Shown here piece by piece: positions 25,926 through 36,077 of a stretch of 64,000 nt of DNA. The DNA lies in assembly GCF_002238335.1 (NCBI RefSeq), contig NZ_CP022347.1, positions 62,001-126,000 on the forward strand. Direction: 5' to 3'. The stretch is from Campylobacter avium LMG 24591 (GTDB lineage Bacteria > Campylobacterota > Campylobacteria > Campylobacterales > Campylobacteraceae). Both the position numbers and the translations under genes were made by a program. The notes under the pieces are model-generated. The model saw nothing but the letters and a program-made list of their open reading frames with translations, ran no database searches and had not been told where the DNA came from. Numbering within the stretch: the first letter of the stretch is position 1; the number at the start of each line of letters is the position of its first letter.

Positions 25926-26234
25926 ATGTATGCTATTTTTAAACATAGCGGCAAACAGTATAAAGTAAGCGTTGGCGATGAGCTAAAGCTTGATCGTTTG
26001 CAAGCTGAAGTAAAGTCTAGCATAGAAGTAAGCGAAGTGCTTGCTGTGAATGACAAGGACTTAAAGGTAGGTGCACCTTTTGTAGCTGGTGCAAAGGTTG
26101 TCTTAGAGGTTTTAGCACACTCTAAAGATAAGAAAGTGATTATTTACAAGAAAAGGCGTAGAAAAGATTCTAAGCTTAAAAGAGGCTTTAGAAGACAAGT
26201 AACTCGCGTAAGAGTAAGTGATATAAAGGCTTAA
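25926..26234 (+). CDS. rplU: 50S ribosomal protein L21
   Basis: A 102-residue L21. It begins [19 protein letters not shown], the conserved L21 start, so ATG 25926 is used rather than an in-frame start at 25899. The C-terminal [15 protein letters not shown] basic segment binds 23S rRNA. GAAAGGTTAAAG precedes the ATG. rpmA follows 9 bases later, the usual pair. Confidence 0.97.
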   Translation: MYAIFKHSGKQYKVSVGDELKLDRLQAEVKSSIEVSEVLAVNDKDLKVGAPFVAGAKVVLEVLAHSKDKKVIIYKKRRRKDSKLKRGFRRQVTRVRVSDIKA

Positions 26235-26243
26235 GGAGATAAA

Positions 26244-26498
26244 ATGGCACACAAAAAAGGTCAAGGTTCAACTCAAAACAACAGAGATTCCATAGGTCGC
26301 CGCTTAGGCGTTAAGAAATTCGGCGGTGAATTTGTAAGAGCTGGAAATATCATAATCCGCCAAAGAGGCACTGCCACTCATTTGGGAAACAATGTAGGCA
26401 TGGGCAAAGACCATACTATATTTGCTCTAATTGATGGATTTGTTAAATTTGAAAGAAAGGATAAAAACAGAAAAAAAGTTTCTGTTTATCCTGCGTAA
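26244..26498 (+). CDS. rpmA: 50S ribosomal protein L27
   Basis: An 84-residue L27 starting [16 protein letters not shown], with no N-terminal Firmicutes-type extension, so no Prp cleavage is expected. Its flexible N-terminus reaches the peptidyl transferase centre. It is the last gene of the rplU-rpmA unit and is followed by a terminator. In C. jejuni obgE is the next gene; here the next genes are on the other strand. Confidence 0.97.
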   Translation: MAHKKGQGSTQNNRDSIGRRLGVKKFGGEFVRAGNIIIRQRGTATHLGNNVGMGKDHTIFALIDGFVKFERKDKNRKKVSVYPA

Positions 26499-26508
26499 TT
26501 TACTCTTT

Positions 26509-26545
26509 AAAGCCTGCCTCGGTGGGCTTTGATTTTTATTCTTTT
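26509..26545 (+). terminator. Terminator after rpmA
   Basis: AAAGCC(TGCC) pairs with (GGTG)GGCTTT, a 6-bp core extended by G-T and G-C pairs. It is followed by GATTTTTATTCTTTT, a good T-rich tail. Confidence 0.75.
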
Positions 26546-26638
26546 ACTTTTAAAGCTTGTTTTTTCTTAATTTTATTTTAGTGTTTTTAAAATATTTTCT
26601 TTAGTATGCTACTTATAAGTGAGATTATTATATCTTTC

Positions 26639-27658
26639 TTAAGCTCTTTTTTCAAAGGATAAAAGAGTTTTTGAAAAGAGTGTTTTTAAGTCTTCTTGAC
26701 TGTAAGCACTAGCTATTTTCTTTTTTTCTCTTATCTTTTCTAGGCTTTCTTTGCTTATGTTTGGGTTGTTTTGTATGATACTTTTTAGTTCAGGAAATTC
26801 TCTAAGCAGTTTTTCTTTCTCCTCGTCTTTTTCGCCCTTTTTTATGTCCTTTACCCCTATTTGCTTAGAATTTTCTTGTATGCCTTCAAAGGCATTTGTA
26901 GAGCTTTGTTTGGCAAAGGCATTATAAATTTCATAAATAGACTTGCCCTCAAAAAAAGGAGTTATGGTATTGTTAGGGTCTATTATCATAGCCTTTATTT
27001 TGCCCATATCCTTTACTTCCTCTAAAGCCCAGTTTTTATAGCCCTCTTCATCACTTTGTCCTTGTGCAGCATATTCTAGCCTGGTAATTTTGCCGTCTAA
27101 ATTTTTATCGCTTATTATAGCTTGATTTAAGAGCTCTTCAAGGCTTAATGCCTTATCTTTTATTTCGCTTTGCATGTAGCCCTGCGTTTTTGTAACCTCT
27201 CTTAGCACAACAGTAGGTGCGTCTTTTAACTCTCTTAAATCTTGATTTTCGTTGAAATCTTTTACAGAATTTCTTAAAAGCTTAAATTCATTGCCTTCTA
27301 TCTTGCCGTCTCTGTTTAAATCAGCCTTTAAAAAATTCCTATTTATACTTATGTCCTTATACCAAGAATCAACAAAAGAGGCCGCAGATCCACTCAAGCC
27401 TATCACACCCCTGCCCAAATCTATAAAATTTGTTTCAGCAAAGTTAGATTTTAAAAGTTCTAGGCTTTGTTTGTTAAGTTTTAAAGAAAGTTCTTTTTCA
27501 TCACTAAAGAATTTAACAAGGGTGTTTTCGCCATAGCTGTTTTCGTTTTTATCTAGGCTAAAATCCTCTTTTTGTCTTATCTTAAGCTCTGAAGATTCAG
27601 CTCTAAAAACAGCTTCATTTTGCGTTCTGTAAAAACTACTAGCAGCTATGACAAGCAT
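26639..27658 (-). CDS. EF-hand protein of unknown function
   Basis: A 339-residue protein with two canonical 12-residue EF-hand loops. Loop 1 is D113-E124 (DLNRDGKIEGNE) and loop 2 is D184-E195 (DKNLDGKITRLE). Both keep all acidic positions for Ca2+ binding. The rest is charged and helical, ending in a Lys/Glu-rich tail (about 270-339). No signal peptide or membrane helix is evident, so it is cytoplasmic or exported by a non-Sec route. It follows the small Cys-rich secreted gene by 3 bases and is the last gene of that unit. Function unknown. Confidence 0.8.
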   Translation of the reverse strand: MLVIAASSFYRTQNEAVFRAESSELKIRQKEDFSLDKNENSYGENTLVKFFSDEKELSLKLNKQSLELLKSNFAETNFIDLGRGVIGLSGSAASFVDSWYKDISINRNFLKADLNRDGKIEGNEFKLLRNSVKDFNENQDLRELKDAPTVVLREVTKTQGYMQSEIKDKALSLEELLNQAIISDKNLDGKITRLEYAAQGQSDEEGYKNWALEEVKDMGKIKAMIIDPNNTITPFFEGKSIYEIYNAFAKQSSTNAFEGIQENSKQIGVKDIKKGEKDEEKEKLLREFPELKSIIQNNPNISKESLEKIREKKKIASAYSQEDLKTLFSKTLLSFEKRA

Positions 27659-27661
27659 ATT

Positions 27662-27877
27662 TTAGCTCTTGCAAACAGGCTCTCCGCCTACTGTTATATA
27701 AGGTATAGCGTAACATTTATATTTGTCATTCCACATATACTGAGGTTTGCAAGAATTTGGTTTTATTAGATTTTGCAATGAACATTTATATGGATTGTCT
27801 TCGTATGTATGTGTGTACGCAAAAGAATTTGCAACAAAAGAAAACAAAACAAAAACCAACAAAAGGCTTTTTTTCAT
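27662..27877 (-). CDS. Small secreted Cys-rich protein
   Basis: A 71-residue product with a strong Sec signal (MKKSLLLVFVLFSFVANSFA), leaving about 51 mature residues. These contain four cysteines (YKC, NSC, YKC, PVC), suggesting two disulfides in the periplasm or outside. AAGGAGTCATT precedes the ATG. The EF-hand gene starts 3 bases after its stop, so the pair is probably translated together. I recognise no family. Confidence 0.75.
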   Translation of the reverse strand: MKKSLLLVFVLFSFVANSFAYTHTYEDNPYKCSLQNLIKPNSCKPQYMWNDKYKCYAIPYITVGGEPVCKS

Positions 27878-27999
27878 AATGACTCCTTAAAAAATATGTC
27901 ACATATAATTCTAACATAGTTTTTATTTTTTATACAAAGAAATAAATATTTTTTTTAATGCCTGTGTAAAATGAGAAAATAGCCCTAAAGGGGCTATGT

Positions 28000-29820
28000 T
28001 TAAAGATTTTTCGAGATAACTTCGAATTCTTTTTCGCTTTTTTTATCCTCTTTTAGCAAGCTTACTATGATTATAGTTAGCGTAGCACATAAAAAGCCCG
28101 GAACTATCTCATATATGTGGAAATTTAAAGCATCCGCTAAAACATTTTTATAAAGCACAACCATAACAGCACCAACAATCATACCGCTGATTGCACCAGC
28201 CCTGCTCATCCTAGACCAAAATAAAGATATGAGCATAACAGGACCAAATGCCGAGCCAAAACCAGCCCAAGCGTAAGCTACTATGCTTAAAACGCTAGAA
28301 TTTTTATCGGTCGAAATCAAAAAGGCCACAACAGCAACAAGTAAAACGCCAAATCTTCCAAGCCTCATAACTGTTTGAGATTCAGCTTCTTTGTTGAAAA
28401 TTCTTTTGTAAAAGTCCTCAGCTATTGTAGAACTAGATACTAAAAGCTGAGATGAGGCAGTTGACATAATGGCCGCCAAGATAGCAGATAGCAAGATACC
28501 TGTTATCCAAGGATTAAATAAAAGTTGCGACATAACTATAAAGATTTTTTCAGGGTCTTGCAAGGAAAGCTCAAATTTATTAGCATAAGCAACGCCTAAA
28601 ATTCCTATGAAGCAAGCACCTATAAGTGAAATCACCATCCAAGAAATGCCCACAAAGGTAGCTGTTGGTATGTCTTTAGTCGAGCGTATGGACATAAAAC
28701 GTATGACTATGTGAGGTTGCCCAAAATATCCAAGCCCCCAAGCAAGCGCTGAAATAACGGCTAATAAAGATATATTTGAAGTCATTGCAAGTCTATCGCT
28801 TGTTTTAAGCTCTATGCTTGCAAAGGCCGATAAAATGCTATTTATCTGAGCCACATCCGCTTGATTCAGTGCATTTTCAAGCTTAGTTGCTATGTCTTTA
28901 AAGAAGATAAATTTGCTTGTATCGCCGTCAAATAATTCCACGATTTCTTTATAATTTGCCAAAGTGCTTAAGTCTTGATTGTTTGTGTTTATATCCTTTA
29001 TGCTTAAGGATTTATCTTGAGTTTTTCTTAAATTGCTAGCAAAGGCTTCAAGTTCAGCTTTTACACCATTTAAGTCTTGAGTTAGCTTAGTGCTTAGCTC
29101 TGGAATTTGCTTTTGAAATTCTACCAACTCTTTTTTCGCCTCATCTGAATTTGATACATACTTGTAAGTCTCATCCAAGCCGCCTATATGATAAAGCATA
29201 ACAATAGGTACAGTAATTAAGGCTAGCATCATCAAAAGCCCTTGTATCATATCTGTCCAGCACACAGCCTTGTATCCGCCCAAATATGTATAAATAACTA
29301 TGATCAAAGTTCCTGTTGTAAGCGCATAAGAGTATTCTATGCCAAATGTGGCTTCAAAAAGCTTTGCACCAGCCACAAGTCCTGATGAAACATAAAAGGT
29401 AAAAAACACCAAGATAACCAAGGCACACACCACACGTAACACATGCTTATCATCTTGAAATCTTGACTCAAAATAATCAGGTATGGTTATGCACTCTTTT
29501 ACCTTGCCTGTGTAAAGTCTTAGTCTTTTTGCTACTAAGCTCCAATTTAGCAAAGCACCTATGCTAAGACCTATGGCTATGTAGCTTTCTACCAAGCCGC
29601 TTACATAAAGGGCACCTGGCAAACCCATTAAAAGCCAACCGCTCATATCAGAAGCCCCCGCACTTAGTGCCGATATAACAGGCCCTAAAGAGCGGTTACC
29701 CAAGAAATAATCCTCTGTGTTTTTATTTTTCTTGTAAAAATAAAAACCTATGTATAGCATTAAAGCCGAGTATGCCACAAAGGTTATGGCAATTTCAGTG
29801 CTTATTACAACTTGTTCCAT
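28000..29820 (-). CDS. putP: Na+/proline symporter PutP with an enlarged periplasmic loop
   Basis: A 606-residue member of the solute:sodium symporter family. Landmarks include the [13 protein letters not shown]-terminus, [15 protein letters not shown] (sodium/proline site) and [17 protein letters not shown]. coli PutP has 502 residues. The excess is one hydrophilic, helical block at about residues 222-345, between two membrane segments and probably outside the inner membrane. It follows putA with a single base between, so uptake and catabolism are coupled. No hairpin was noted after its stop. Confidence 0.95.
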   Translation of the reverse strand: MEQVVISTEIAITFVAYSALMLYIGFYFYKKNKNTEDYFLGNRSLGPVISALSAGASDMSGWLLMGLPGALYVSGLVESYIAIGLSIGALLNWSLVAKRLRLYTGKVKECITIPDYFESRFQDDKHVLRVVCALVILVFFTFYVSSGLVAGAKLFEATFGIEYSYALTTGTLIIVIYTYLGGYKAVCWTDMIQGLLMMLALITVPIVMLYHIGGLDETYKYVSNSDEAKKELVEFQKQIPELSTKLTQDLNGVKAELEAFASNLRKTQDKSLSIKDINTNNQDLSTLANYKEIVELFDGDTSKFIFFKDIATKLENALNQADVAQINSILSAFASIELKTSDRLAMTSNISLLAVISALAWGLGYFGQPHIVIRFMSIRSTKDIPTATFVGISWMVISLIGACFIGILGVAYANKFELSLQDPEKIFIVMSQLLFNPWITGILLSAILAAIMSTASSQLLVSSSTIAEDFYKRIFNKEAESQTVMRLGRFGVLLVAVVAFLISTDKNSSVLSIVAYAWAGFGSAFGPVMLISLFWSRMSRAGAISGMIVGAVMVVLYKNVLADALNFHIYEIVPGFLCATLTIIIVSLLKEDKKSEKEFEVISKNL

Positions 29821-29821
29821 T

Positions 29822-32800
29822 TCAACTCCTTTCTTTTAGTGCTCTATTGCCTAGATTTCCATATCTGTGATAAGAAATGCTCACAGATTTTTCATTATGG
29901 TAGAGTAAAAGCTCGAAACGACCATTTATCAGCGGTTTTGTGTTAATAACTATCTTAGCATTTGCAGCAGCTTCTTTATATATAGCACTGTCCTTGCTGA
30001 CCTCGCCCATAAAGCGCACTCTTTCGTAGTTTGGTATCGAGCTTACAAAGGCTTTTTCATCCTCTTTTACGAATTTAGCCTTTAGGCCAAAGTTTTGTAA
30101 ATTTTCTTTTATAAGCTCTATGTTAGCATTGTTTTTATAGCTTAGCACAGCGTTAATATTTAGTATATTTAAGGCCAAGATTACGCCTAAAATATCGCTT
30201 AAACTATCGTTTTTATCTATCCTATACGCAAAACTTGATACCTTGTTGTATGAGAATAAATTTTCCTCACCCCTTACCTTTACATATTCTTTTACCTGAG
30301 AAAATTCGTGTTTGTAGTGGTAAGCATAGCTTTTTGCCATTAAAGCAGCCTTTTTAAGCTCATCTTTTATAGAAGCAAAATTACTATTTTGTGAGGCTTC
30401 ATCAAGTTTTTTAGCAAATTCGCAGTCAAGTAAATTTTCATCTGCACTATCTTGGCTTATATCTGTAAATTGCGTTATGTAGTTATAAATACCAACCTTT
30501 CTACCAAAACCAATGGCGGATTTTTTAATACCACCAAAAGGCTGACGAAGCACTATAGCACCGGTTGTTGGTTTGTTTATGTAAATATTTCCAGCTTCTA
30601 TATTTGTGTGAAAATACTCCCACTCTCTTTCATCAAGGCTTTCAAAGCCAGCAGTAAGACCGTAATCTGTCGAATTTGCAATTGTAATGGCTTCTTGTAA
30701 ATTTTTAGCACACATGACTGTTAAAATCGGTGCGAAAAGCTCGGTTTTGTGCGTGAAATCTCCTTTTTTGGTGCCGTATTTTATGCCCGGGCTCATTAAA
30801 TATTCATTACCATCTTTAAATTTAGGTTCTAAAGCCCAGCTTTCATAGCTTTGAAGCTCACCCATAGCCTTTTTAAGCTTATCATTTGGCTTGTCAGCTA
30901 AGGCACAAAGCTTGTTTTTAAGCACAAAAGGCGAGCCAAGAGACATGGACATGGCAGTATCCACCAAATTCTTTTTAAAGTCCTCATCCTCATAAACTTC
31001 CTTTTCAAGTATCAGCAAGGAAGTGGCTGAGCATTTTTGCCCTGAATTTGAAAAGGCTGAATGCACTATATTTTTAACAGCTTGGTCTTTGTCTGCGTAT
31101 TTTGAAACGATTGTAGCGTTTTTGCCCCCTGTTTCAGCACTAAGCATTAGGGTAGGATTTGCCTTTAACATCGCATAAGCAGTTTCTTCTCCACCCGTTA
31201 AGACAGAGAATTTAACAGCCTCATCAACTAAGAGATATTTTGATATATCAGAACCCTTAGATGGTAAATAAATCAAAGCATCCTTTGGCACACCAGCATC
31301 CCAAAAGCATTTGCAAAGCATATAACCAGTAACGCTTGATAAGGAAGATGGCTTGTAAATCACGGTATTGCCCGCAGCAAGTGGTGCAGCTATGGTTCCT
31401 ACTGAAATTCCAACAGGGAAATTCCAAGGTGCTATGACAACTCCAACGCCCTTTGGCTTAAATTTGGTATTTTTATTATCCTCTTTTAATTTTCTTAAAG
31501 AGTGAGGGTAAAACTCAACAAAGTCAATCGCCTCGCTCACCTCAGCGTCAATTTCTATGAAATTTTTGCCCACTTCTAAGGCAGCAATGCCTATTAAATC
31601 GCCTCTTGATTCTCTTAAATTTATGGCTACTTGATTTAGAATTTTATAAATTTCCTCAGTATCAAGTTCTTTGAATTTAGAATTTTTTGCCACCTCTAAG
31701 GCTTGTTTGATTTCTTTTTCTCCTGCTAGATACACATCTGCTACTTTTTGATTGTTGATTTTATCGTTTACAGTCATTTTGTTTAGCTCGGTGTTTTTAA
31801 GCTCATCGCCAATTACAGGATAAATTTCAAGTGCTTTTAAATTCTCATATTTTTCTTTGATTTTCTTAGCCCAAGTTCTATTTGCAGCTAAGATAAAATC
31901 AGTATCTGGCTCGTTTTTAAAGCTGTTTGTCTCATAAGTGCCTTTTATGTCTGATTTTTTGTTTCTATCTTGCTTTCTTCTAGGGCTGTTATCAAGATTT
32001 GCTATGCCTTTTAAGGAGCTTATAAAGAGTTCTTTTTGTGCATTGTAGTTTTCATCATTTACTTTTAAATTGAAAAAATAACGCATGAAATTATCAGCAC
32101 TTGTGTTTTCATCAAGTCTTCTTACAAGGTATGCTATGGCGTTGTTGAAGTGCTTTTCATCACAAACCGGGGCGTAAAGTATGAGTTTATGGAAATTTGA
32201 AAGCTCATAAGAGCATTGCAAGCTCATACCCTCAAGCATTTCAAAGCTAAAGCTATCCAACGCATTTGCGTTTTTTATCCTAGTATAAGCGTAGGCTATC
32301 TCAAAGATATTATGGCTTGCTATGCCTATGTTTATGTATTTGTAGTTATCATCTTGCAAGATAAAATCAAGCATTTTGTTGTAATTGCTATCTGTATCAA
32401 CCTTTTTAGAAAAGGTAGGAAGCTCCCAGCCTCTTTGGCTTGCGATAGTTTCCTCGCTTTCCATATTTGCACCCTTTACAAAGCGAATTTTTATAGGCTT
32501 CATTCCTTTTAAAACCCTTTCTTTTGAAAAGGCAAAAAGCTTTTTAAGATACTCGTAAGAATCAGGTATATAAGCCTGTAAAACAATACCCGCCTTTATG
32601 TCAAATTTGGCAATGCTCTCCATAAAAGCATCAACTGTTAGTTCTAGGTCTTTGTATTCTTCCATATCAAGATTTATGAATTTTTCTACGCCTTGTTTTT
32701 TCTCCTCCTCTAAGGCCAAAGCATAAAGTCTATCAAGTCTTTTTACAACCTCTTCTTTTGAGTACTCAAAATCTATAATGTTAATTTGCGAAAAAATAGT

Positions 32801-33340
32801 CGTAATTTTTATAGAGATGTATTTTATATAGTCTTTTTTTATGGTTTCTTCGTATTTTTCTAGTCTGTATTTAGCCTCAGCCTCACCCAAGACTTCCTCG
32901 CCGATTAAATTTATATTTAAGGTTATGTTGTTTTCTTTTTGTCTCTTTTCGCTGTGAGCCCTTAAAAATTCATCACTAGCATCTAGCACCATAGCACTTG
33001 TATCCTTTCTTAAATGCGATACAAAGAAAGGCACGCTGAAATTTGGTGCAATTTTTCCAAAATTTAAAAAACAAAAGAGTAAAAATTTCTCAAAAGCTGT
33101 GAAAAAATCAGCTATCCCAAATTTGTTTAAGGTATGTTCTATAAGGTCAAACGAAGCGGCTTTATTCTTACAACGAAAAGAACGGTCTAGTAATTCTATT
33201 AGCATTACTTTATTTTCTGGATTGTTTAGTAGTTTTTGCATTTTTTGATGAAAAATTCTTTCGCTTTCATCAATATTTGCTGTAACTTTTTCTTGCAAAC
33301 TTTGTGCAAATTTTAAGCTTTCTTCAACGATAGCATTCAC
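29822..33340 (-). CDS. putA: Bifunctional proline dehydrogenase / L-glutamate-gamma-semialdehyde dehydrogenase PutA
   Basis: A 1172-residue two-domain enzyme that oxidises proline to glutamate. The FAD-dependent proline dehydrogenase spans about residues 130-430 and ends with the substrate motif [11 protein letters not shown] (408-418). The aldehyde dehydrogenase spans about 520-990 with catalytic Glu736 (SAETGGKN) and Cys770 (NSGQKCSA). There is no N-terminal ribbon-helix-helix repressor domain, as expected outside the gammaproteobacteria. A C-terminal tail of about 180 residues follows. It is first in the putA-putP unit and divergent from lctP. Confidence 0.96.
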   Translation of the reverse strand: MNAIVEESLKFAQSLQEKVTANIDESERIFHQKMQKLLNNPENKVMLIELLDRSFRCKNKAASFDLIEHTLNKFGIADFFTAFEKFLLFCFLNFGKIAPNFSVPFFVSHLRKDTSAMVLDASDEFLRAHSEKRQKENNITLNINLIGEEVLGEAEAKYRLEKYEETIKKDYIKYISIKITTIFSQINIIDFEYSKEEVVKRLDRLYALALEEEKKQGVEKFINLDMEEYKDLELTVDAFMESIAKFDIKAGIVLQAYIPDSYEYLKKLFAFSKERVLKGMKPIKIRFVKGANMESEETIASQRGWELPTFSKKVDTDSNYNKMLDFILQDDNYKYINIGIASHNIFEIAYAYTRIKNANALDSFSFEMLEGMSLQCSYELSNFHKLILYAPVCDEKHFNNAIAYLVRRLDENTSADNFMRYFFNLKVNDENYNAQKELFISSLKGIANLDNSPRRKQDRNKKSDIKGTYETNSFKNEPDTDFILAANRTWAKKIKEKYENLKALEIYPVIGDELKNTELNKMTVNDKINNQKVADVYLAGEKEIKQALEVAKNSKFKELDTEEIYKILNQVAINLRESRGDLIGIAALEVGKNFIEIDAEVSEAIDFVEFYPHSLRKLKEDNKNTKFKPKGVGVVIAPWNFPVGISVGTIAAPLAAGNTVIYKPSSLSSVTGYMLCKCFWDAGVPKDALIYLPSKGSDISKYLLVDEAVKFSVLTGGEETAYAMLKANPTLMLSAETGGKNATIVSKYADKDQAVKNIVHSAFSNSGQKCSATSLLILEKEVYEDEDFKKNLVDTAMSMSLGSPFVLKNKLCALADKPNDKLKKAMGELQSYESWALEPKFKDGNEYLMSPGIKYGTKKGDFTHKTELFAPILTVMCAKNLQEAITIANSTDYGLTAGFESLDEREWEYFHTNIEAGNIYINKPTTGAIVLRQPFGGIKKSAIGFGRKVGIYNYITQFTDISQDSADENLLDCEFAKKLDEASQNSNFASIKDELKKAALMAKSYAYHYKHEFSQVKEYVKVRGEENLFSYNKVSSFAYRIDKNDSLSDILGVILALNILNINAVLSYKNNANIELIKENLQNFGLKAKFVKEDEKAFVSSIPNYERVRFMGEVSKDSAIYKEAAANAKIVINTKPLINGRFELLLYHNEKSVSISYHRYGNLGNRALKERS

Positions 33341-33672
33341 TTTAATCTCCTAAAATTTGAATTTAAACTTGTAAACTATACATTCTACAAAAATTTATTT
33401 GTTTTTTATAATTTTTTATTTGTTTTTGTTTCTTACTGTTTAATTTTGTAATAAAATTTAGAAAAGAATTTATTTTTTAAGATAATTTTTACAGCTTTCG
33501 TTTATGAGAGCCTATACGGTGTTACAATTTAATATAACATAAAATTTATACTTGCAAATTTTACACAGTACTATCTTTATTTCTACGCATAAAAAGGCTT
33601 TTTAAGATTACTTTTCGTTTTTGTATATAGAATTTAAATGTAATTATGAATTTATTTGAAAGGAGCTTTGCG
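33341..33672. other. Divergent intergenic region between putA and lctP
   Basis: These 332 A+T-rich bases hold no gene I can support. They must carry the promoters of the divergent putA and lctP units. A GTTACAATTTAATATAAC stretch at about 33520 could contain -10 elements. AAAGGAGC at 33659-33666 is the lctP ribosome site. I see no convincing operator. Confidence 0.6.
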
Positions 33673-35331
33673 ATGGATCTTGCAAATGCGTATATACAAA
33701 ATTTTAATCCACTTTCAAACATATTTTTAAGTGCCTTGGTGGCCTTTTTGCCCATACTGTGCTTTTTGCTGTGTTTGCTAGTGCTTAAGATGAAAGCTTA
33801 TGTGGCAGGTTTTGTTACTGTTATATTTGCTTCTGTGGTGGCTGTTTTTGTTTATTCTATGCCTTTTTCTTTGGTGGGAGCTTCCTTTGTACAAGGCTTT
33901 ATCAACGGACTTTGGCCTATTGCGTGGATAATTATAGCAGCAATCTTTCTTTATAAGCTTTCTGTTAAGTCTGGTTCTTTTGAGGTTATAAGACAAAGCG
34001 TTATGTCAATCACCCCTGATCATAGAATTCAAGTGATTTTGATAGGCTTTTGTTTTGGTTCTTTTTTAGAAGGTGCGATAGGCTTTGGAGGTCCTGTTGC
34101 CATCACCGCTGCCTTGCTTGTTGGGCTTGGACTTAAGCCTTTGTATGCGGCTGGACTTTGTTTGATAGCAAATACCGCACCGGTTGCCTTTGGTGCTGTT
34201 GGAATTCCTATCATAGCTATGAGTAATTTAGTTGGAGTAGAGCAACTTCAAGTATCAGCAATGACAGGTCGTATGCTTGTGCCACTTTCTTTAACAGTTC
34301 CATTTTTCATAGTCTTTTTGATGGATGGTTTTAAAGGCCTTAAAGAAACCTTTCCTGCTATCTTAGTGGCTGCCATATCTTTTACCGCAACTCAGTTTTA
34401 CAGCTCAAATCACCTAGGTGCCGAGCTTCCTGACATAGTATCTGCTGTTGTTTCCTTGATATGTACTACAATTTTCCTAAAATTTTGGTCTCCAAAAAAC
34501 ATCTTTAGACTTGACAATGAAACAAATTTTGAAAATAAAAGCTCTTTAAGTGCTGGGCAAATTTTTAAAGCTTGGTTGCCATTCTTGCTTTTAATCCTTT
34601 GTATAGTAATCTGGGTTCAGCCTTGGTTTAAGGCTCTTTTTGAAAAGGGTGGAATTTTTTCTTACACTCAAGTAAGCCTAGTTTTTTCAAATCTTGAAGG
34701 AAGCATTTTAGATCCAAATAACAAGCAAGTATCCTTAGGACTTCCTATACATTTTGTAGGTTTTCAAGCAGGAACAGCGATTTTAGTAGCCGCACTTCTT
34801 AGCATAGTCTTTTTAAGGATTAAGGCAGAGCAAATTTCTGAAAGCTTTTGGGAAACCCTTAAGGAAATGTTTATACCTTGTGTAACCATAGGTTTGGTTG
34901 TTTCTTTTGCCTTTATATCTAAAAATAGCGGTATGAGTGCAACCTTGGGTATGGCTTTTGCACAAACAGGCGAGGCCTTTGCTTTCTTTAGTCCGGTAAT
35001 TGGCTGGATAGGAGTATTCTTAACCGGTTCTGATACAAGCTCAAATCTCTTGTTTGGAACGCTTCAGCAAGTTACAGCTAGAGAGCTTGGAATAGGCGAA
35101 GCCTTATTCTTAGCAGCAAATTCAGTTGGTGGTGTTGTTGGTAAGATGATTTCGCCTCAAAGTATAGCCATTGCTTGTGCTGCTGTGGGGCTCGTAGGAA
35201 GAGAATCTGACTTGCTTAAATTTACGCTTAAATACTCCATAGGCTTCATAGTTATCATAGCCATTTGGACTGCTATCATAGCTTTCTTTATGCAAGGCAT
35301 TATACCTGATGTTGTGCCTTTACAAAGGTAG
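33673..35331 (+). CDS. lctP: L-lactate permease LctP
   Basis: A 552-residue permease with 12 or more membrane segments of the LctP family. Typical stretches include FLEGAIGFGGPVAITAA, NTAPVAFGAVGIPI and LTGSDTSSNLLFGTLQQ. The start at 33673 (MDLANAYIQNF) is preferred because GAAAGGAGC lies just upstream. The in-frame ATG at 33646 would put that site inside the gene. lutABC follow directly, so uptake and oxidation of L-lactate form one unit. Confidence 0.95.
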   Translation: MDLANAYIQNFNPLSNIFLSALVAFLPILCFLLCLLVLKMKAYVAGFVTVIFASVVAVFVYSMPFSLVGASFVQGFINGLWPIAWIIIAAIFLYKLSVKSGSFEVIRQSVMSITPDHRIQVILIGFCFGSFLEGAIGFGGPVAITAALLVGLGLKPLYAAGLCLIANTAPVAFGAVGIPIIAMSNLVGVEQLQVSAMTGRMLVPLSLTVPFFIVFLMDGFKGLKETFPAILVAAISFTATQFYSSNHLGAELPDIVSAVVSLICTTIFLKFWSPKNIFRLDNETNFENKSSLSAGQIFKAWLPFLLLILCIVIWVQPWFKALFEKGGIFSYTQVSLVFSNLEGSILDPNNKQVSLGLPIHFVGFQAGTAILVAALLSIVFLRIKAEQISESFWETLKEMFIPCVTIGLVVSFAFISKNSGMSATLGMAFAQTGEAFAFFSPVIGWIGVFLTGSDTSSNLLFGTLQQVTARELGIGEALFLAANSVGGVVGKMISPQSIAIACAAVGLVGRESDLLKFTLKYSIGFIVIIAIWTAIIAFFMQGIIPDVVPLQR

Positions 35332-35339
35332 GAAGTAGT

Positions 35340-36077
35340 ATGAAAAAAGTGTATTTTTATGCTACTTGTCTTGGCTCTGCTGCCATGCAAGAGAGCGTTT
35401 TAAATGCTATAAAACTTCTGCGTCTAAATGACGTGGAAGTGATTTTTAAGAAAAATCAAACCTGCTGTGCTCAACCTTCCTTTAACACAGGCTATTTTAA
35501 AGAAAGCAAGAATGTAGCCCTTTACAATGTAGAGCTTTTTAATGAGGATTATCCCATCGTTGTGCCAAGTGGCTCTTGTGCTGGTATGATGAGTCATGAT
35601 TATTTAGAGCTTTTTAAAGACGATAAGGACTATGAAAAGGTAAAAGCCTTTAGCTCAAGAGTTATAGAGCTTTCGCAGTATTTAAATGATGTTTTAAAGG
35701 TAAATTTAGAGGATAAAGGAGAGCCTATTAAGATAACTTGGCACTCAAACTGCCACGCTTTAAGGGTTCAAAAAAGTATAGAGGCTTCAAAATCTCTTAT
35801 AAACAAGCTTAAAAATGTTGAGCTTGTGCCTTTGGAATTTGAGGAGGAATGCTGCGGTTTTGGCGGGACATTTTCTGTTAAAGAGCCTGAAATTTCAGAT
35901 GCTATGGCAAGAGCAAAGATAGCTGATATACAAAAAACGGGCGTTAAGTATGTAGTAAGTGGCGATGGAGGCTGTTTGCTAAATATTAGCGGGACTATGA
36001 GCCGTATGAACCTTGATATAAAGGGCATTCATCTTTATGATTTTTTACTTAAAAGAGTGCAAGGAGTAGCTTTATGA
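35340..36077 (+). CDS. lutA: L-lactate oxidation iron-sulfur protein LutA (LldE)
   Basis: A 245-residue protein with two CCG-type cysteine-rich domains (CCAQPSFNTGYF and CCGFGGTFSVKEPEIS), the pattern of heterodisulfide-reductase-like Fe-S subunits. With LutB and LutC it forms the non-flavin L-lactate dehydrogenase that passes electrons to menaquinone. GTAGGAAGTAGT precedes the ATG. Its stop overlaps the lutB start (ATGA). Confidence 0.94.
   Translation: MKKVYFYATCLGSAAMQESVLNAIKLLRLNDVEVIFKKNQTCCAQPSFNTGYFKESKNVALYNVELFNEDYPIVVPSGSCAGMMSHDYLELFKDDKDYEKVKAFSSRVIELSQYLNDVLKVNLEDKGEPIKITWHSNCHALRVQKSIEASKSLINKLKNVELVPLEFEEECCGFGGTFSVKEPEISDAMARAKIADIQKTGVKYVVSGDGGCLLNISGTMSRMNLDIKGIHLYDFLLKRVQGVAL

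Noticed and set aside
32216-32512. Plus-strand open frame inside putA
   Set aside because: It is a shadow of the putA reading frame with no ribosome site or family match.
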